Of a stretch of DNA of 64,000 nt, positions 1-12,212 are shown one piece after another (position 1 is the stretch's first letter; every line of letters starts with the position of its first letter). The notes beneath the pieces are model-generated. The model was not told the DNA's origin. It was given only the letters and a program-made list of their open reading frames with translations, and did not search any database. The DNA comes from Botryosphaeria dothidea (taxonomy: Eukaryota; Ascomycota; Dothideomycetes; Botryosphaeriales; Botryosphaeriaceae), in assembly GCA_011503125.2 (NCBI GenBank), contig WWBZ02000014.1:62001-126000 (forward strand), given 5' to 3'. The position numbers were made by a program, and so were the translations under genes.

Positions 1-18
1 TAATACGTAGTCCTAGAT
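1..18 (-). mobile_element. LINE-2 fragment 5 (runs off the left edge)
   Basis: This is the leftmost visible piece of the oldest LINE in the nest. Positions 14-18 (tagat) are the left target-site duplication of Gypsy-E; its partner is taggt at 6405-6409, one base different. With one TSD copy removed, the minus-strand frame of 6544-6405 runs on into these bases without a shift. The rest of LINE-2 must lie left of the window. Confidence 0.55.
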
Positions 19-250
19 TATAAGGTAGTAAAGCCGAAATAATAGTATTACTTTTAACTAAAAATCTATATATAAGAAGAAAGAAAAGAGAGTCTAGAAA
101 GAGAGGGCGAAGGATAAATATACCTAGTCGCTTAGCGCTAGGCCCGTACCCTAGTATCTAACCGAGTTATTCTTAGTATAGCTAGGGCCTCTAGTTACTA
201 TTAAGTATCTATCTAGTTACCTAGAGTAGTAGCGCTTAAGAGGCCTAATA
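19..250 (-). repeat. Gypsy-E 3' LTR
   Basis: A 232-bp direct repeat of 6173-6404, ending in the short inverted pair TATAAGG and CCTAATA. Differences from the right LTR are almost all CA to TA or TG to TA, so they reflect RIP and not element age. Confidence 0.92.
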
Positions 251-3200
251 CTATCTCCTCCTTCTCTAAGCGAGGTCTACTAAGCTTCTTAAAAAATTCG
301 GGTAGCTCGGGCGCGTTCTTATAGTATACGTAGTACTTACGGATTTTATTAGGAGTATTCTTATAGTTACCCTAGTGTTGCTATAGAGGATTAAAGTTCT
401 ACTTATCCTAGTTACCTATAAAGATAATCTTATACTATACTCTATACCTTAAGTTTCGGTAGTTTACTACCTCTAGTACTTTCTACTCCTTATAAGTTTT
501 ATTCTCGTCCTTATTAAAGATTATATATACTAGGCTAGACTCCTAGATCTAACCCGGATATAGGTTATCTAGGGTAAGGTATAGCTTCTAGAGGTAGAAT
601 ATAGAGAAGATTTCTTTCTCTTATATATAAGAAGGTATAGTAACTTCGTATACTTTACCGTTAATTAACCTAGTAATTTTCTACGGACTAAGGTTCTTTA
701 GTAAGAGAGACTTGCTATTCCGTCCTAAGTTAAAGTCTCGGGCGTTAATAAATACTTTATCGCCTATACGGAAGATAGGGTATAGCTAGCGGAATTTATC
801 TATATAGCGGGCTTATTCTTCTTATATCTAGACTAGTTAATCTTAGAGGAAGCTTCTTATAGCATTTAACCTTTTAACTAACCGGTCTACTCTAATTACT
901 TCTACTTTTCTAGTACCCTAGTAGATTTTTATAGGTTCTAAGCTAGTACGTAGATAGAATCCGTTATCTACGAAGAATAGCGATATACTAGTTAATACGC
1001 TAATATACGTATTAGCTATAAATTTAGCTTTAGGTAGAAAGTCGACCTAGTTGTCTTACGCGTAGTTAATATATATCCGGAGATACTTTTTAAGACCTTT
1101 AATAGAGCTTTCGCTCTAGCTATTAGTCTAGGAGTAAAATATAGTTAATATTTTAATTTTTACGTTATATCGTTCTATAATTCTTCTATAGATATAGGAG
1201 TCTATAGCGCTACCTCGGTCGGAGACGATATCTATTAGAAAACCTCGTATATAAAAGAGGCGGCGGTTTAGAACCTCTACGGTTTCTTTAGTACTTAGCG
1301 TTATTATTAGCTCGTAGATCTTTTTCTTAGTTAAACGGTCTATAATAACTAGGTAGTATCAGTATCTCTAATTCCTCCTAATATATAGCGGTAGTTTTTC
1401 CGTAAAGTCTAGGGCTACGTAGAGTTACTTCTACTAGGGGATAGAGAGCGGTCTTAGTAGTCCTTACTTTTACTCCGAGTATAGCTTATAGCGGCGGTAG
1501 TAGTAATAGTTCTTATAAAAACGAGTAATATCTTCTCTTTATCTAGCCTACTAGTAGTTTTCTATAAGCTCTCTATATATAGCCTTAGATCCTAGGTGTC
1601 CTATAAGTAGTTTTTCGTAGTAATTCTTTAGGAGGCGTAGGCGTAGTAGTTAGTAGTCTAGGATAATAAGCGCGTCTTTTAGCTATACCTAACTATCTTT
1701 TACTAAGAAGTCCTAAATATTTTTCTTATAGTTCTTCCTAATTAAGTAGCTTAGTACACGTCTATCTCCTATATTAATACTTCTACAGAGATCCTAGATT
1801 ACCCTATTCTTCTCGTAGGCTTCGCTAATAAGTATATCGAGGTCTTTCTATATAGCTTCCTAGGTTTTCCGGGCTTTATAGATTTTCTAAGTCTAGTTAT
1901 CTTCCGGCTCTTAAGAGTCTAACTCCTCCTTCTCTAGGTTATTAGTAGTAAAGAGGATAGAATTAATAGTAATCTTTATATTAGGTTCTAGGTTTAAGTC
2001 CCGAAGTAGTTGTTGGAACCGGTGTTGCTTTCTTAGGTCGTTAATTCCTTACGGTAGGTCCTACGTTCTTCTTATAAGCGAGTCTAGCTTCTCTTCTTAT
2101 TTTCCTAGCCGGTAGGAGATAATAAAGTTAAAGGCGGATAGAAATTTAGCCTAGCGGGCTTAACGGCTAGTTAGTTACTTAGTTATTATAAAATACTCTA
2201 GGTTCTTATAATCCGTAAGTACCTTAATAGGCTTATCTATAGGAGTACTTATAAGTTCTAGTTCCTAAGTCTTAAAGGAGCGAATAATAGCGAGTAGCTC
2301 TTTGTCGTAGATTATATAGTTATACTTAGTTAAGGATATTTTCTTAGAGAAGTATATAACTAGTTTAAGTACTCTATCGTGTATCTAAGATAGGATATCT
2401 ATACTAATAAAGTCTAAGGCATCCGTTTTAACCTATATTTTCTTTTTAGGGTCGAAATATACGAGGATGAGTATAGAGGTAAATACGGCTTGTAGCTGAT
2501 TAAAGGCGGTTTGTTTCTTATTATCCTATATGAAGTCCTAGTATCTTATCTTGCGTTTCCTATTTCTAGTTGTAAAGTGTTCTCCTTTTATTATCTTAGT
2601 AAGGGGGCGTACTATATAGGAGAAGTTCTTGATAAAGCGGCGGTAGAAATTTATAAAGCTAAGAAAGGCTTATATATCCTTTACTAACGTTGGTACCTCC
2701 TAATTAATAATAGCTAAGACTTTTTCTAGGTCTATTTCGATTCCGTTTATACTTATAATAAGGCTAAGGTATTTAACTAATCTAATATTAAACTCGTATT
2801 TATTAAGGTCGAGTTAAAGACTACGGTTCTTTAGTCGTTAGAGGACTTTATTAACGTTTTTAGCGTGTTCCTCCTCCTTTTTACTATAGATAAGGATATT
2901 ATCTAGGTACGCTATATAAAACTTATCTAGGTATTCGAGTATAGAATTATTAATATAGCTCTAAAAGGTGCCTGGCGTATTATAGAGCCTAAAGGGTATA
3001 ACTAAGTATTCGTACTAACTAAAGCGAGTGTTAAAAGCGGTAAGATACTTATAGCCTTTCTTAATTCGGATCCGGTTAAAAGTATAGATAACGTCGAGTT
3101 TAGTAAAGATCTTAGCCTTACTAAGCTAGGTAAGGGTTTTATTAATATATAGAATTAGGTATCGATTCTTCTTAGTAATAGCGTTTAGGACTCTATAGTT

Positions 3201-5500
3201 AATATAGACCCTAAGTCCTTCTTCTAGCTTTCTAATAATAAGTAGAGGTGCGGTATAGTCCGAAGAGCTAGGGCGAATAAACCCTTTTCCGAGATATTCG
3301 TTAATATACTTCTTAATCGTTTTATTTTCCTATTAAGATATTAGGCGGTAGCTTTTTATATAAGAAGGTTTATAGTTAGGTTTAAGCTTAATTTTATAGT
3401 CTTCTTTTTAGTAAGAAGGGAGTATATCCGCTTCTATCTTATCCTAGAGTTCTTTAATCTAGTAGTATTCCTTTAGCAGCCGGGCAAGACGTTCTTCTCT
3501 CCTATATATCTTCTTTCTATCTATAAACTTTTAGAAATTATCTTCTCTAGTTATAGCCACGCTAGTATTTATAGTAGATTCCGCGGGTATATAGTAGTAT
3601 CCTTTATATCTAGGAAGTAATACTAGATAAAAGAGTAGGAATATAGAATATAGTTAAATATCTAGTTAAGATTTCTCTATCTTTTATTTAGGTCGGCACC
3701 TAATAGCGTATTTAGTATAAGGTTTTATAGTAAGATAGCTAGCCTTAAAGCACTAAGGCTTATAAAACTTAACTAACCGCTTATCCTAGTCGATATACGG
3801 GTTATAAGTACGTAACTATCCGTCTCTAAGGATTAGTAGATAGTCTCCTAGGTTAGTAATATAGTAGAGAAGTTATTCTTTATAAGAACTAATATTAATA
3901 TCGACTAGAGAGGCGTAGGTAATATATTAAGAGAATATTCTATCTCCTAAAGTTATAGTAATCCGTTTAATAAGAGGGATCTTTATTATCTTATATACGC
4001 GAATAAAGGAGGCATCGATAAGCTTAGCTTGGCTTCTATTATCGATAAGAGAACGTATATTACTACTAGCTACTATAGTATATATAATAAGATAGATTCC
4101 CTTAATTTTACACGCGCGATTATCTACTACGAAGTTTAACACCTTTATCTCTTTCTAACTACGACTAGCTAGCTACTCGCCTAGCTCCTTCTACTTATAT
4201 AGTTCTAGAAGACGACTTACTCCTAGGACTAGGAGTTTTCCGACTCGCTATTAGAGTCGAGTTCCTTAATGCTCTAGATATACGTAAACCTAGCGCGGTT
4301 ATTATTAGAATAGTAGGTATTAGATATAAAGTAGCCTAAGCCTCTGCAGCTACGATAGCGTTCCTACCTCGTTATTACGAGGCGTTTCTTATCTAATAGC
4401 TTTAAGGGTTTTAGCTTAGGCTTATACTATAGTCTAACCTAGTCTCTTAGTTTAGTAGTAGTAGGTATACGGCCCTATTAGCCATCTTAGTTTATATTAC
4501 CGCTTCTAGTCCTACCCTAGCGGCTAAGGTTACCTTAAGTAGGTTCCTAGTTATAGGCAGGCTTAGTACGATCTCTTTTAGGATTATTGCTATTGTTTAT
4601 CCTTTTGTTAGAACGGATATTTATAGACTTAATCTCTTAACGACGATATTCGGCCTTATAGAGAGTTTCGAGTAGCTATTCGAGAGAGGTAAAGGTAAGA
4701 GTAGCTACTAAGAGGGCTAAGCCAATAGAAATACTATTCTATATCTTATCGATCTTCTCTTCTTTAGTAGAATTAGTAAGAGACTAGAGTATATATAGGC
4801 GGGTGTAGTAGGAGTCTACCGTCTCTTTCTCGCTTTATCTAGCAAGGATAAGGTTATTAGTAGCTTTTTTCTTTGCGATATCTATTCTATATATCTTTCC
4901 TAGCTTTTCTAAGAAATCTAGGGCTGTCCGGTAGCTGTTAATATACGGACGTATTATAGCGGCGATTAAATTAGCAAGACGAGAGTAGATATAGCGGATT
5001 ATTAGCTTCTAATTTCCTTAGAAGAAGTCCTCTTCGACTTTAAGCTTAAAGATTATATTATCCTTAAAGTTAACGAAAGTATAGATGTTAGTAGAGATAA
5101 GCTTGTTAATATCTTCTATAAGTATCTTGCGTAAGCTCTAATAAGGGAGGGTTCGCTGTAAGGTAGTAGTTCCCTCCCTTAGTTGACGTTCCTAGTTAAG
5201 GCTATGAATATTAGTACTAGGGAGGGTACCCGTATAAGGGTTGGCAATATCCTTAGTTAGAAGGTTGTTTTCTTGAATAAGCCGGCTAATCTTATCGTTG
5301 CTTTCTTTAATAACTCTATTAGATCTGGCGATCATCTTCTTATGGGTCTGCTTAAGTTTCTTGTACTTGTCCTAAAGAGAGGCGTGGGCTGTATACTCTT
5401 TGCTAGCGGCTATTTAAGTGACTTGGAGGACGTGGTAGAACTTAGTGCGCTGGTTTACTGTTACTATAGTGTACTAGTTGTAGAAGGCATGTTCGTTGGG

Positions 5501-5845
5501 CTAGCGAATGGAGTCGAGTCCGTAGTTACTTAGTATTCCGGGGTTGATGGTAAGGTCAAGATCCGTGGCTAATAAATGTGCAAGTTCTTCGGGTTCTGGG
5601 TTTCTGCGTGAGGTGGTGCGACGTGAGGTGAGACCGGTAGCTTGACTTTGCTGGTCTAAGGCATTAGGAAAGCCCTGAAATGGGATGGCGCCACTTGTAA
5701 ACTCGTTGAGGTTCTGGCTGGGTCCCCTAACTGTGTTGCTGAATGATCCTTCTTTATCATCGCTTGGGTGAATAGAAGTAGTGCTAGCGATGCTGCTAGT
5801 ACGGCTACGACTATGGCTTGCGGGGAATAGGCTTTGTTGCGCCAT
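5501..5845 (-). pseudogene. Gypsy-E gag, N-terminal part
   Basis: The reading frame starts with ATG at 5845 (MAQQSLFPASH) and runs 114 codons to a TAG at 5503-5501. This stop looks like a RIP-converted Trp or Gln codon, because the frame continues past it with gag-like, coiled-coil-rich sequence. The N-terminal part is rich in Ser, Thr and Arg. It is the best preserved coding piece of this family in the window. The corresponding gag start of Gypsy-B is mutated from ATG to ATA at 26717. Gag would assemble the cytoplasmic virus-like particle; a broken gag implies loss of autonomous transposition. Confidence 0.75.
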
Positions 5846-6160
5846 AATCTTCGCTGATTAGTTATTCTAGTTTTTAGAGTAGTTTGACTCGTGTTTCGGG
5901 TGAAACTCTAAAGAGATTAGTGCGGGATTAACGAGGATCTTCGTATCTTGTTGAAGAAGATAGATTTCCTATAATTGCACTATTGTTTCTCTAATAGTAT
6001 AGGTTTTAATGTTTCTGGGTTGCTTGTCGCAGAGTATCGGTGTTGTTAAGTTCTGGTTGTAGGTTGTTGGTGTTGTCGGGTTCTGGTTGCAGGTTATCGA
6101 GTTTAGGTTCTGGTTGATGGTACGGGTGTCGGGTTATCGAGTTTAGGTTCCTTGTTGGTG

Positions 6161-6171
6161 GTACATAGATT
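6161..6171 (-). promoter_or_regulatory. Gypsy-E primer-binding site (self-priming type)
   Basis: Read on the minus strand, one base after the 5' LTR, the sequence is AATCTATGTAC. It is the exact reverse complement of GTACATAGATT inside the same LTR (plus-strand 6217-6227). That LTR segment lies about 50 nt downstream of a TATA-like TATATTT, where the transcript would start. This is the arrangement known for Tf1, whose mRNA 5' end folds back to prime minus-strand synthesis. No tRNA 3' end (TGG...) match is present. Confidence 0.75.
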
Positions 6172-6172
6172 A

Positions 6173-6404
6173 TATGAGGCAGCAAAGCCGAAATGATAGT
6201 ATTACTTTTAACTGAAAATCTATGTACAAGGAGAAAGGAAAGAGAGTCTAGAAAGAGAGGGCGAAGGGTAAATATACCTAGTCGCTTAGCGCTGGGCCCG
6301 TGCCCTAGTGCCTAACCGAGTTATCCTTAGTATAGCTGGGGCCTCTAGTTACTATTAAGTATCTACCTAGTTGCCTGGGGTAGTAGCGCTTAAGGGGCCT
6401 AATA
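6173..6404 (-). repeat. Gypsy-E 5' LTR (promoter LTR, nearly unmutated)
   Basis: A 232-bp LTR that keeps its CA and TG dinucleotides. It gives the best view of the original LTR: termini TATGAGG and CCTAATA, a TATA-like box, and the self-priming segment at 6217-6227. Confidence 0.92.
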
Positions 6405-6544
6405 TAGGTATAGAAATAGATTCTAATTCTAAAGAGTTTAGGCGGCCTAGGGATTCTTAATATTAATGCCTTTAAGGGGGACGTTATAGACTAGTACTAA
6501 GTAGAGCTGCTAGTTAGGGCGGACTTCCCTACCTAGTTCTATAG
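6405..6544 (-). mobile_element. LINE-2 fragment 4 (ORF1 part)
   Basis: This lies between the Gypsy-E TSD (6405-6409) and the Copia-B TSD (tatag, 6540-6544). The minus-strand translation holds the motif YNVPLKGI followed by KNP and is broken only by TAG and TAA. It resembles the conserved 'HGVP' region of LINE ORF1 proteins in fungi. It joins fragment 3 (11983-11906) in frame once one TSD copy is removed. Confidence 0.55.
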
Positions 6545-6833
6545 TATTAACTAGAATCCCCTTATTTCTTAGGCAGTACTTATTATCTAGTTTTAGTTAC
6601 TATAATCTCTCGAAGATTCTACCGGAGAAGAGGAGGGTATTAATTTACTACTATTTATACCTAATACCCTCGGATATTACTTCCTCGGATATACTTATTC
6701 CCTCGGTTATATTAGCTTAGATTTATATATTTAAGAATACTTATTCTCCTTTACTAAGAAGAATAGGCAGAAATTTAGCTCTTTCTTCTAACCTTATATA
6801 GTTTAGGGCCTAAGGCCTACCTATAGTTCGATA
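6545..6833 (+). repeat. Copia-B 5' LTR
   Basis: A 289-bp direct repeat of 11617-11905. Termini are TATTAACTAG and TTCGATA, RIP forms of the usual TG...CA. The few differences from the 3' copy are RIP-type transitions. Confidence 0.92.
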
Positions 6834-6844
6834 GTTATAAGCCC
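6834..6844 (+). promoter_or_regulatory. Copia-B primer-binding site (half-tRNA type)
   Basis: GTTATAAGCCC immediately follows the 5' LTR. It is complementary to an anticodon arm reading GGGCUUAUAAC. One base away (GTTATGAGCCC) it would match initiator tRNA-Met, the primer class used by Drosophila copia. The same 11 bases occur in Copia-A at 20397-20387. Confidence 0.65.
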
Positions 6845-9800
6845 GGCTATCGTACTAAAGCGTAGACCGAATAGATAGTAAGAAATTACTTCCTAAAAAA
6901 CTAACAATTAGAATTCTAGAATAAGACTATTTAACTATAACGGAATTAACTAAGAAAACCGTTATTCTTAATCGACCTTTAGACTAGGATAACTAGCTAT
7001 ATCTTATACGCTTACGAGCTAAGGCTCTAGGCATTTAGAAAGTAGTTAATCCTAAAAAGACTATACGACCCGATTAGATTCCGGATCCTAGTAACCTACC
7101 GCCGTTGCTACCGGATAACGATACTTAAGGATAAGACCGATTTAAGACCTAGTATACTATCTATCGATATAAGATTAACGTCTACGATAGACGTTAAAAG
7201 ACTCTCGCGGAACTTACTACCTACATCCAAGAGTTAATCTTAATAACTAATCTTTTATTTATTACGTTAGAGGAACCGTATCTATAGGATATTCTCCGAG
7301 CGCTTAAGAAGCGCCTTATACTAATAGACTAGGCTAGACTACTTAAGCTTAAACACTAATACTACTAACTATATAAGCCTCTACGAAGTTAGAATATCGA
7401 ATCCTAGCTTTAGTAATAGGAAAAGCTCTATACCAAGGCGAAGAAATATAACCTTACCGAAGTATTAGACAATCGACTAACCCGAGACTTTCTCCTTATA
7501 CTTAAGCCGATTAAACCTTAATTCGTTAGCACCTACTAAATTAAGAATCTCGATCTAGTAACCCGCGTCACGGATCTCTATAATATAATCGAGAAGTTCC
7601 GCTAATACTACCGAGAAAACTAGATAGTTAAAGCTTAAAAGACTAAGGGAACCTACTTAGTATTTACCGCTAATTTTTAAGGTAAACAGGCTAAAACAGC
7701 ACCTCTCTATCCCTACGGAATATATTATTAGGCCCTAGAATACTAGTATTTTAATTCTTAAGCTAAAAACCGACCTAAGAACTTTAAGCTAAATCCTAAA
7801 ACTTAAGCTAAAGTTAAAGAGAAGCTTTAGGACCCGAAATTTAAGGAGATTATTACTAAATTACTTAAGAGAAACAAGAGAATTTAGTAATAAAAAGAAT
7901 AAAAAGAATAAAACTAAGGCGAGAAATAGGATTAACCGCAATCCTAAGATGTATAGCCTATATTAATAACGGTAATATACTACTTTTTCGCAGCTTAGAA
8001 TAGTCGTCTATTTAACTCCTAGATTCTCGACTCTAGAACCGACGTCTATATTTATAACTAATTAATAATAAATAGATTTAACGAAGCTAGAAAGGCTAGA
8101 CCTAATAAGATCCTTAGATTAGGTAACTAAGCTATTCTAATTTAAGCCTAGGAAACTATCGATATATCCGCTAAAATATAGACTAGCTAGAGAACGATTA
8201 CGCTTAACAACGTTACCTTTATTCTATCCTTCTTAACGAACCTTATATCGATAAGTATTATAGTTAGTAAGGAAATCTACTAGGATACCTAGAATATATA
8301 GCTTATCTACTAAGGAAAATACCTTTATAAAGTTTAATAGTACTAAGAATACTTTCTACTAGAATATAATCCTAATTTAGAATACTAAGGATATATAGTA
8401 TTCTTAGCAACTATTCGCAAATTATTAGCCGAAAAATAGTATTAAGTCCTTATACACGCTAACCTAGAAGTTATCTAATATCTCGAGGAAAATATAGAAG
8501 GAGTATTAGTAATTAAAGAACCTCTAGCTCTAAAAATAATTTAATACTAACTCTATACACTTTTAAAATCCTAGAGGATTATCTTACGAGAAACGACTAG
8601 AGAAGAAGACTCTAACGAAGTATTCTACCGAGTTTTATTTAACCTACTCTAAATTTAGAAGGGGTATAACTAAGATAAGTAGATATCTTACTTCGCCTAC
8701 GTTAAGACGGATTTTACCTTCGTCTTTATCTATCTAAATAAATTAGACGCCTAGGATATAATTAAATTTATCGTTAAACTCGTTAAAACCCGCTATAAGC
8801 GTTAGATTATTTTCTTTAGGACCGATAGCGAGCGAACTATTGGAATAGAAACTAAGTCCTTTCTCTAATTAGAAGGAATTACTCTTAAAACTTTAGCTCC
8901 CGCCACGCCTAAATAGAACGGATACGCCGAGAGATTAGAAGGCGTAATCCTATCTAAGGTAAGAGCTATAAGAATTAGAGTAAATCTTCCGTAATTACTA
9001 TAGCTAGAAATTATTAGAATAGCTAGATATATTTATAATCGTATACTAATAGCTAAGCTAAACTAGAAAACCCTATTCGAGGTAGTTATAGGCAAGAAAC
9101 TAAATCTCTCCTATCTTCGTATCTATAGCTATCGAGCCTATATATATAAGAAGGAAATTCTACGAAGCTAGAAACTAGCCGAAAAAGCATATCTTAGACA
9201 TCTTATTAGATACGACTCTATAAATATCTTTCGAATCTAGATTCTAAGCTAATAAAAGATTATTCGAACTAGAGATATTAGATTTAATAAGGACGAGTTC
9301 TACCGACTAGAAGACCTAGACCTAACGCTACTCCTCTAAGAAGAAGCCTTAGAAATTATCTAAACACTCGAAATTTAGCCTTTAACTAACTAATAAACCG
9401 ATAAACCTAAGTCTAAAGAAGACGAGCTAGAAACTACCCACGAAATAGAGATAAGCTCGAATCTAATAACTCGATACTAGGACTCTAGAGAAAACTAATA
9501 ACTACTAACTCTAGATCTATTAATTATAGCTAGTTAATAATAAGAACAAGTATAAGATACTAATATAGGCCTAGAAACTTAATAAATAAGAAGACTTCTA
9601 CGACTTCTTCTAGCATAGTACGATACTCTACTACAACTAGAAGTAATATTAGAAAATCGCGCTCCCCGTATAGTAGAAATATTAGGCACGATTACTAAAG
9701 ATATAATCGAGCCTAAAGGGGGTAAAAGTACTACTCGTAGTACACGTAGTATACGGAATTCTAACCCTTAACTATAAGAAGACCTATTTAAGAAACTAAG

Positions 9801-11616
9801 AAAGCTACGGAAATAAGGATACGCCGTAGCACTTAATAAGATTTAAGAAATCCCGAACTCTTCCTACTTTAGTATATTTTTAGTAGTAATTAATACTCTA
9901 GAAAACCTACTAAGAATCTATAGAGACTAATTACTATCGGAACCACGAACCTTTAGGGAAATGCTTTAGCACCTATTTTTATTAGGATTTATTCTAGCTC
10001 TTAAGACTAAAGCTAGAACCCTAGTTAAGATTAGAACCTAGAGATTTATTAAACGCTCCGTTGCTACTTAAGCCGGTAAGAAAGTTATCTCTCTAACCTA
10101 GGTTTTTAAGTATAAATTCGATACTAAGGGATATCTAATTAAGTTTAAGGCTAGACTTTACGTACGCGGCGATCTATAATTTACCGAATAGGACACGTAT
10201 ATAGCAACTTTAGCCGCCTAGACTTTTCGGAGCATTATAGCAATTACGGCAGCCTTCGACCTTAAATTACGATAATATAATATAATAAATACCTTCGTTA
10301 ATAGCCTAATCGATAAGAATACGTACTACGAACTCCTAGAAGGACTCGAACTACTCGAAGAATTCTAGGACCTTTAACCAGGACTTATTATTCAACTTCT
10401 TCGAGCCCTATACGGCCTTAAATAATTACCAGCCCTATAGAGTAACTATCTCTCGATAATACTTTAAGATCTCGGACTTACATAAGTTCTAGGAGTAAAC
10501 TATCTACTCTTAAACGAGGTAATAATTTTATTCTTCTTTATAGATAATATTACAATCGTTTACCTAAAGGAATATACACGTTAAATCGATAAATTTTAGC
10601 ATAAACTCTCTAATATCTACGAAATACGAATCCTTAGCGAACTCGAATAGTTTCTTAATATTAGAATTATTAGAGATAGACCACAGAGAAAGCTCTAGCT
10701 CTATTAGAACTTATATATCGAGAAACTAGCCGCTAAATTCAATATTAATTAGGATAAGTAACTAAAAACACCACTCCTAGTCGAAGACGTATAACCGTTA
10801 ATTAATTAAGCTACAACTTAGGAAATCTACACGTACTAACAGAAGATTAGATCTATTAACTTTACCGCAGTTATTATACGTCTAGATATTACACAAGCAG
10901 CCTTAAAACTTACGGAATATCTCTAGAATCCCTCTAAGCGTCATTAACAACTAGCTATACGCGTAATTAAATATCTAGTCTTAACTAAACACCTCGTAAT
11001 CGAATTTAACGGCATCTATAACTCGTAGTAAATAGTCTTCCTATTAAGTAGCGACGTATTATTTACTAATAATTAGGAAACTCGAAAGTTATCTTAGAGA
11101 TATATCTTTTAGCTATTTAATAGACTAATCGATTAGAAGGCTAATAAGTAGAGAATAGTCACTACCTTAAGCATAGAAGCCGAATTTCTTTTACTCTCTA
11201 ATACGGCAAAGTAACTTCTTTAGTAGGAACGCCTATTTAGGCACATTTAATTCGATCTAGACTATTATCTATTTATCCAATACGATAACCGCTAAACGAT
11301 CCGACTTTTAGACGAGTCCTCTCCTAAACTAACGACGAAGTTACGCTACGTCGATATCTACTAATATTAGCTTCGTTAAGAGATTTAGAACAAGCGAATT
11401 AGGCTTTAATAGACTCTATTAGCCGAAATAATCGCGGATAGACTTACTAAGGCTTTGCCTATACAACGCTTTTAGCTATTCGTTAAGCAACTACATCTTA
11501 TTAATATTAAGGATTTAATCTCTTAGAAATCCAAAGATACTCTCTTAGATTAAATTTACTTTTACACGAATTTTAGAGTTATAATAAGCACTAGACTACT
11601 TATTATAAAGGGGGTA

Positions 11617-11905
11617 TATTAACTAGAATCCCCTTATTTCTTAGGTAGTACTTATTATCTAGTTTTAGTTACTATAATCTCTTAAAGATTCTACCGGAGA
11701 AGAGGAGGGCATTAATTTACTACTATTTATGCCTAATACTCTCGGATATTACTTCCTCGGATATACTTATTCCCTTAGTTATATTAGCTTAGATTTATAT
11801 ATTTAAGGATACTTATTCTCCTTTACTAAGAAGGATAGGTAGAAATTTAGCTCTTTCTTCTAACCTTACACAGTTTAGAGCCTAAGGCCTACCTATAGTT
11901 CGATA
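11617..11905 (+). repeat. Copia-B 3' LTR
   Basis: A 289-bp direct repeat of 6545-6833, preceded by a polypurine tract at about 11606-11616 and followed by the TSD tatag. Confidence 0.92.
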
Positions 11906-11983
11906 TATAGTCTATTTCTAGTCCTAGAGGAGGGCTACTCTAGTCTAAGTATTAGGTATAAAGAGCTTAACGTCCCTACTAGG
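11906..11983 (-). mobile_element. LINE-2 fragment 3 (ORF1 part)
   Basis: A host piece between the right TSD of Copia-B (tatag) and the left TSD of Gypsy-A (ctagg, 11979-11983). The minus-strand frame reads through RDVKLFIPNT and onward. It is in register with fragment 2 (37442-37370) and fragment 4 (6544-6405). Confidence 0.55.
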
Positions 11984-12200
11984 TGTTACGATCCTATATA
12001 AGAGTACCTATCGTAGGGTAGAGGACGGGCGTAGGATCCGGATTAATTGTTCTTCCTTTAGCTTACTTATTTATTAGTTAGCGTACAAGGCGATATTCCT
12101 TTACCCTATACCTACTATATCTTCCTCTCTTTTTCTCTTTAGCTTAGGAACTTCGTTCTATTATACCTACTTCGAATTTAGTTTAGTAATAGTCGTAATA
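11984..12200 (+). repeat. Gypsy-A 5' LTR
   Basis: A 217-bp direct repeat of 37153-37369. It starts TGTTACG (TATTACG in the 3' copy) and ends CGTAATA. It contains the segment AGCTTAGGAA at 12141-12150, complementary to the primer-binding site just after the LTR. Confidence 0.92.
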
Positions 12201-12202
12201 CT

Positions 12203-12212
12203 TTCCTAAGCT
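12203..12212 (+). promoter_or_regulatory. Gypsy-A primer-binding site (self-priming type)
   Basis: TTCCTAAGCT, two bases after the 5' LTR, is the perfect reverse complement of AGCTTAGGAA at 12141-12150 in the LTR. This supports Tf1-like self-priming. Confidence 0.65.

Larger units (their letters stand above)
19..6404 (-). mobile_element. Gypsy-E, complete LTR retrotransposon, RIP-inactivated
   Basis: A 6,386-bp element bounded by two 232-bp LTRs and a near-perfect 5-bp TSD (tagat/taggt). Transcription is leftwards. On the minus strand gag begins at 5845. A retropepsin-like segment (SLIDNRSQA, from a D-S/T-G motif) lies near 4000-4140, the reverse transcriptase YxDD region near 2900, RNase H near 2300-2520 and integrase near 1150-1700. 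Nearly every CAA, CAG and TGG codon left of about 5150 has become TAA or TAG, so pol is dead. The right 1.1 kb is almost free of RIP. It is the same family as Gypsy-B (25532-32839), which has the same net length. The Ty3/Gypsy class comes from domain order and motifs; the exact clade is inference. Confidence 0.9.
6545..11905 (+). mobile_element. Copia-B, complete Ty1/copia element, saturated with RIP
   Basis: A 5,361-bp element with 289-bp LTRs and a perfect TSD (tatag at 6540-6544 and 11906-11910). Domain order on the plus strand is gag (about 6900-7900), protease (ILDSRTD near 8030, from ILDSGTD), integrase (about 8680-9100), reverse transcriptase (about 10000-10700, with FIDN in place of a Y/F-x-DD motif near 10540) and RNase H (about 11050-11220). 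Integrase before reverse transcriptase defines the copia class. CA and TG are almost absent and the frame has dozens of TAA or TAG codons. A purine run (aaaggggg) precedes the 3' LTR. Confidence 0.92.

Noticed and set aside
11984..12200. Solo LTR at the left and a second solo LTR at 37153
   Set aside because: The identical TSD ctagg at the outer sides, a primer site after the left copy and a purine tract before the right copy show they are the two ends of one element.
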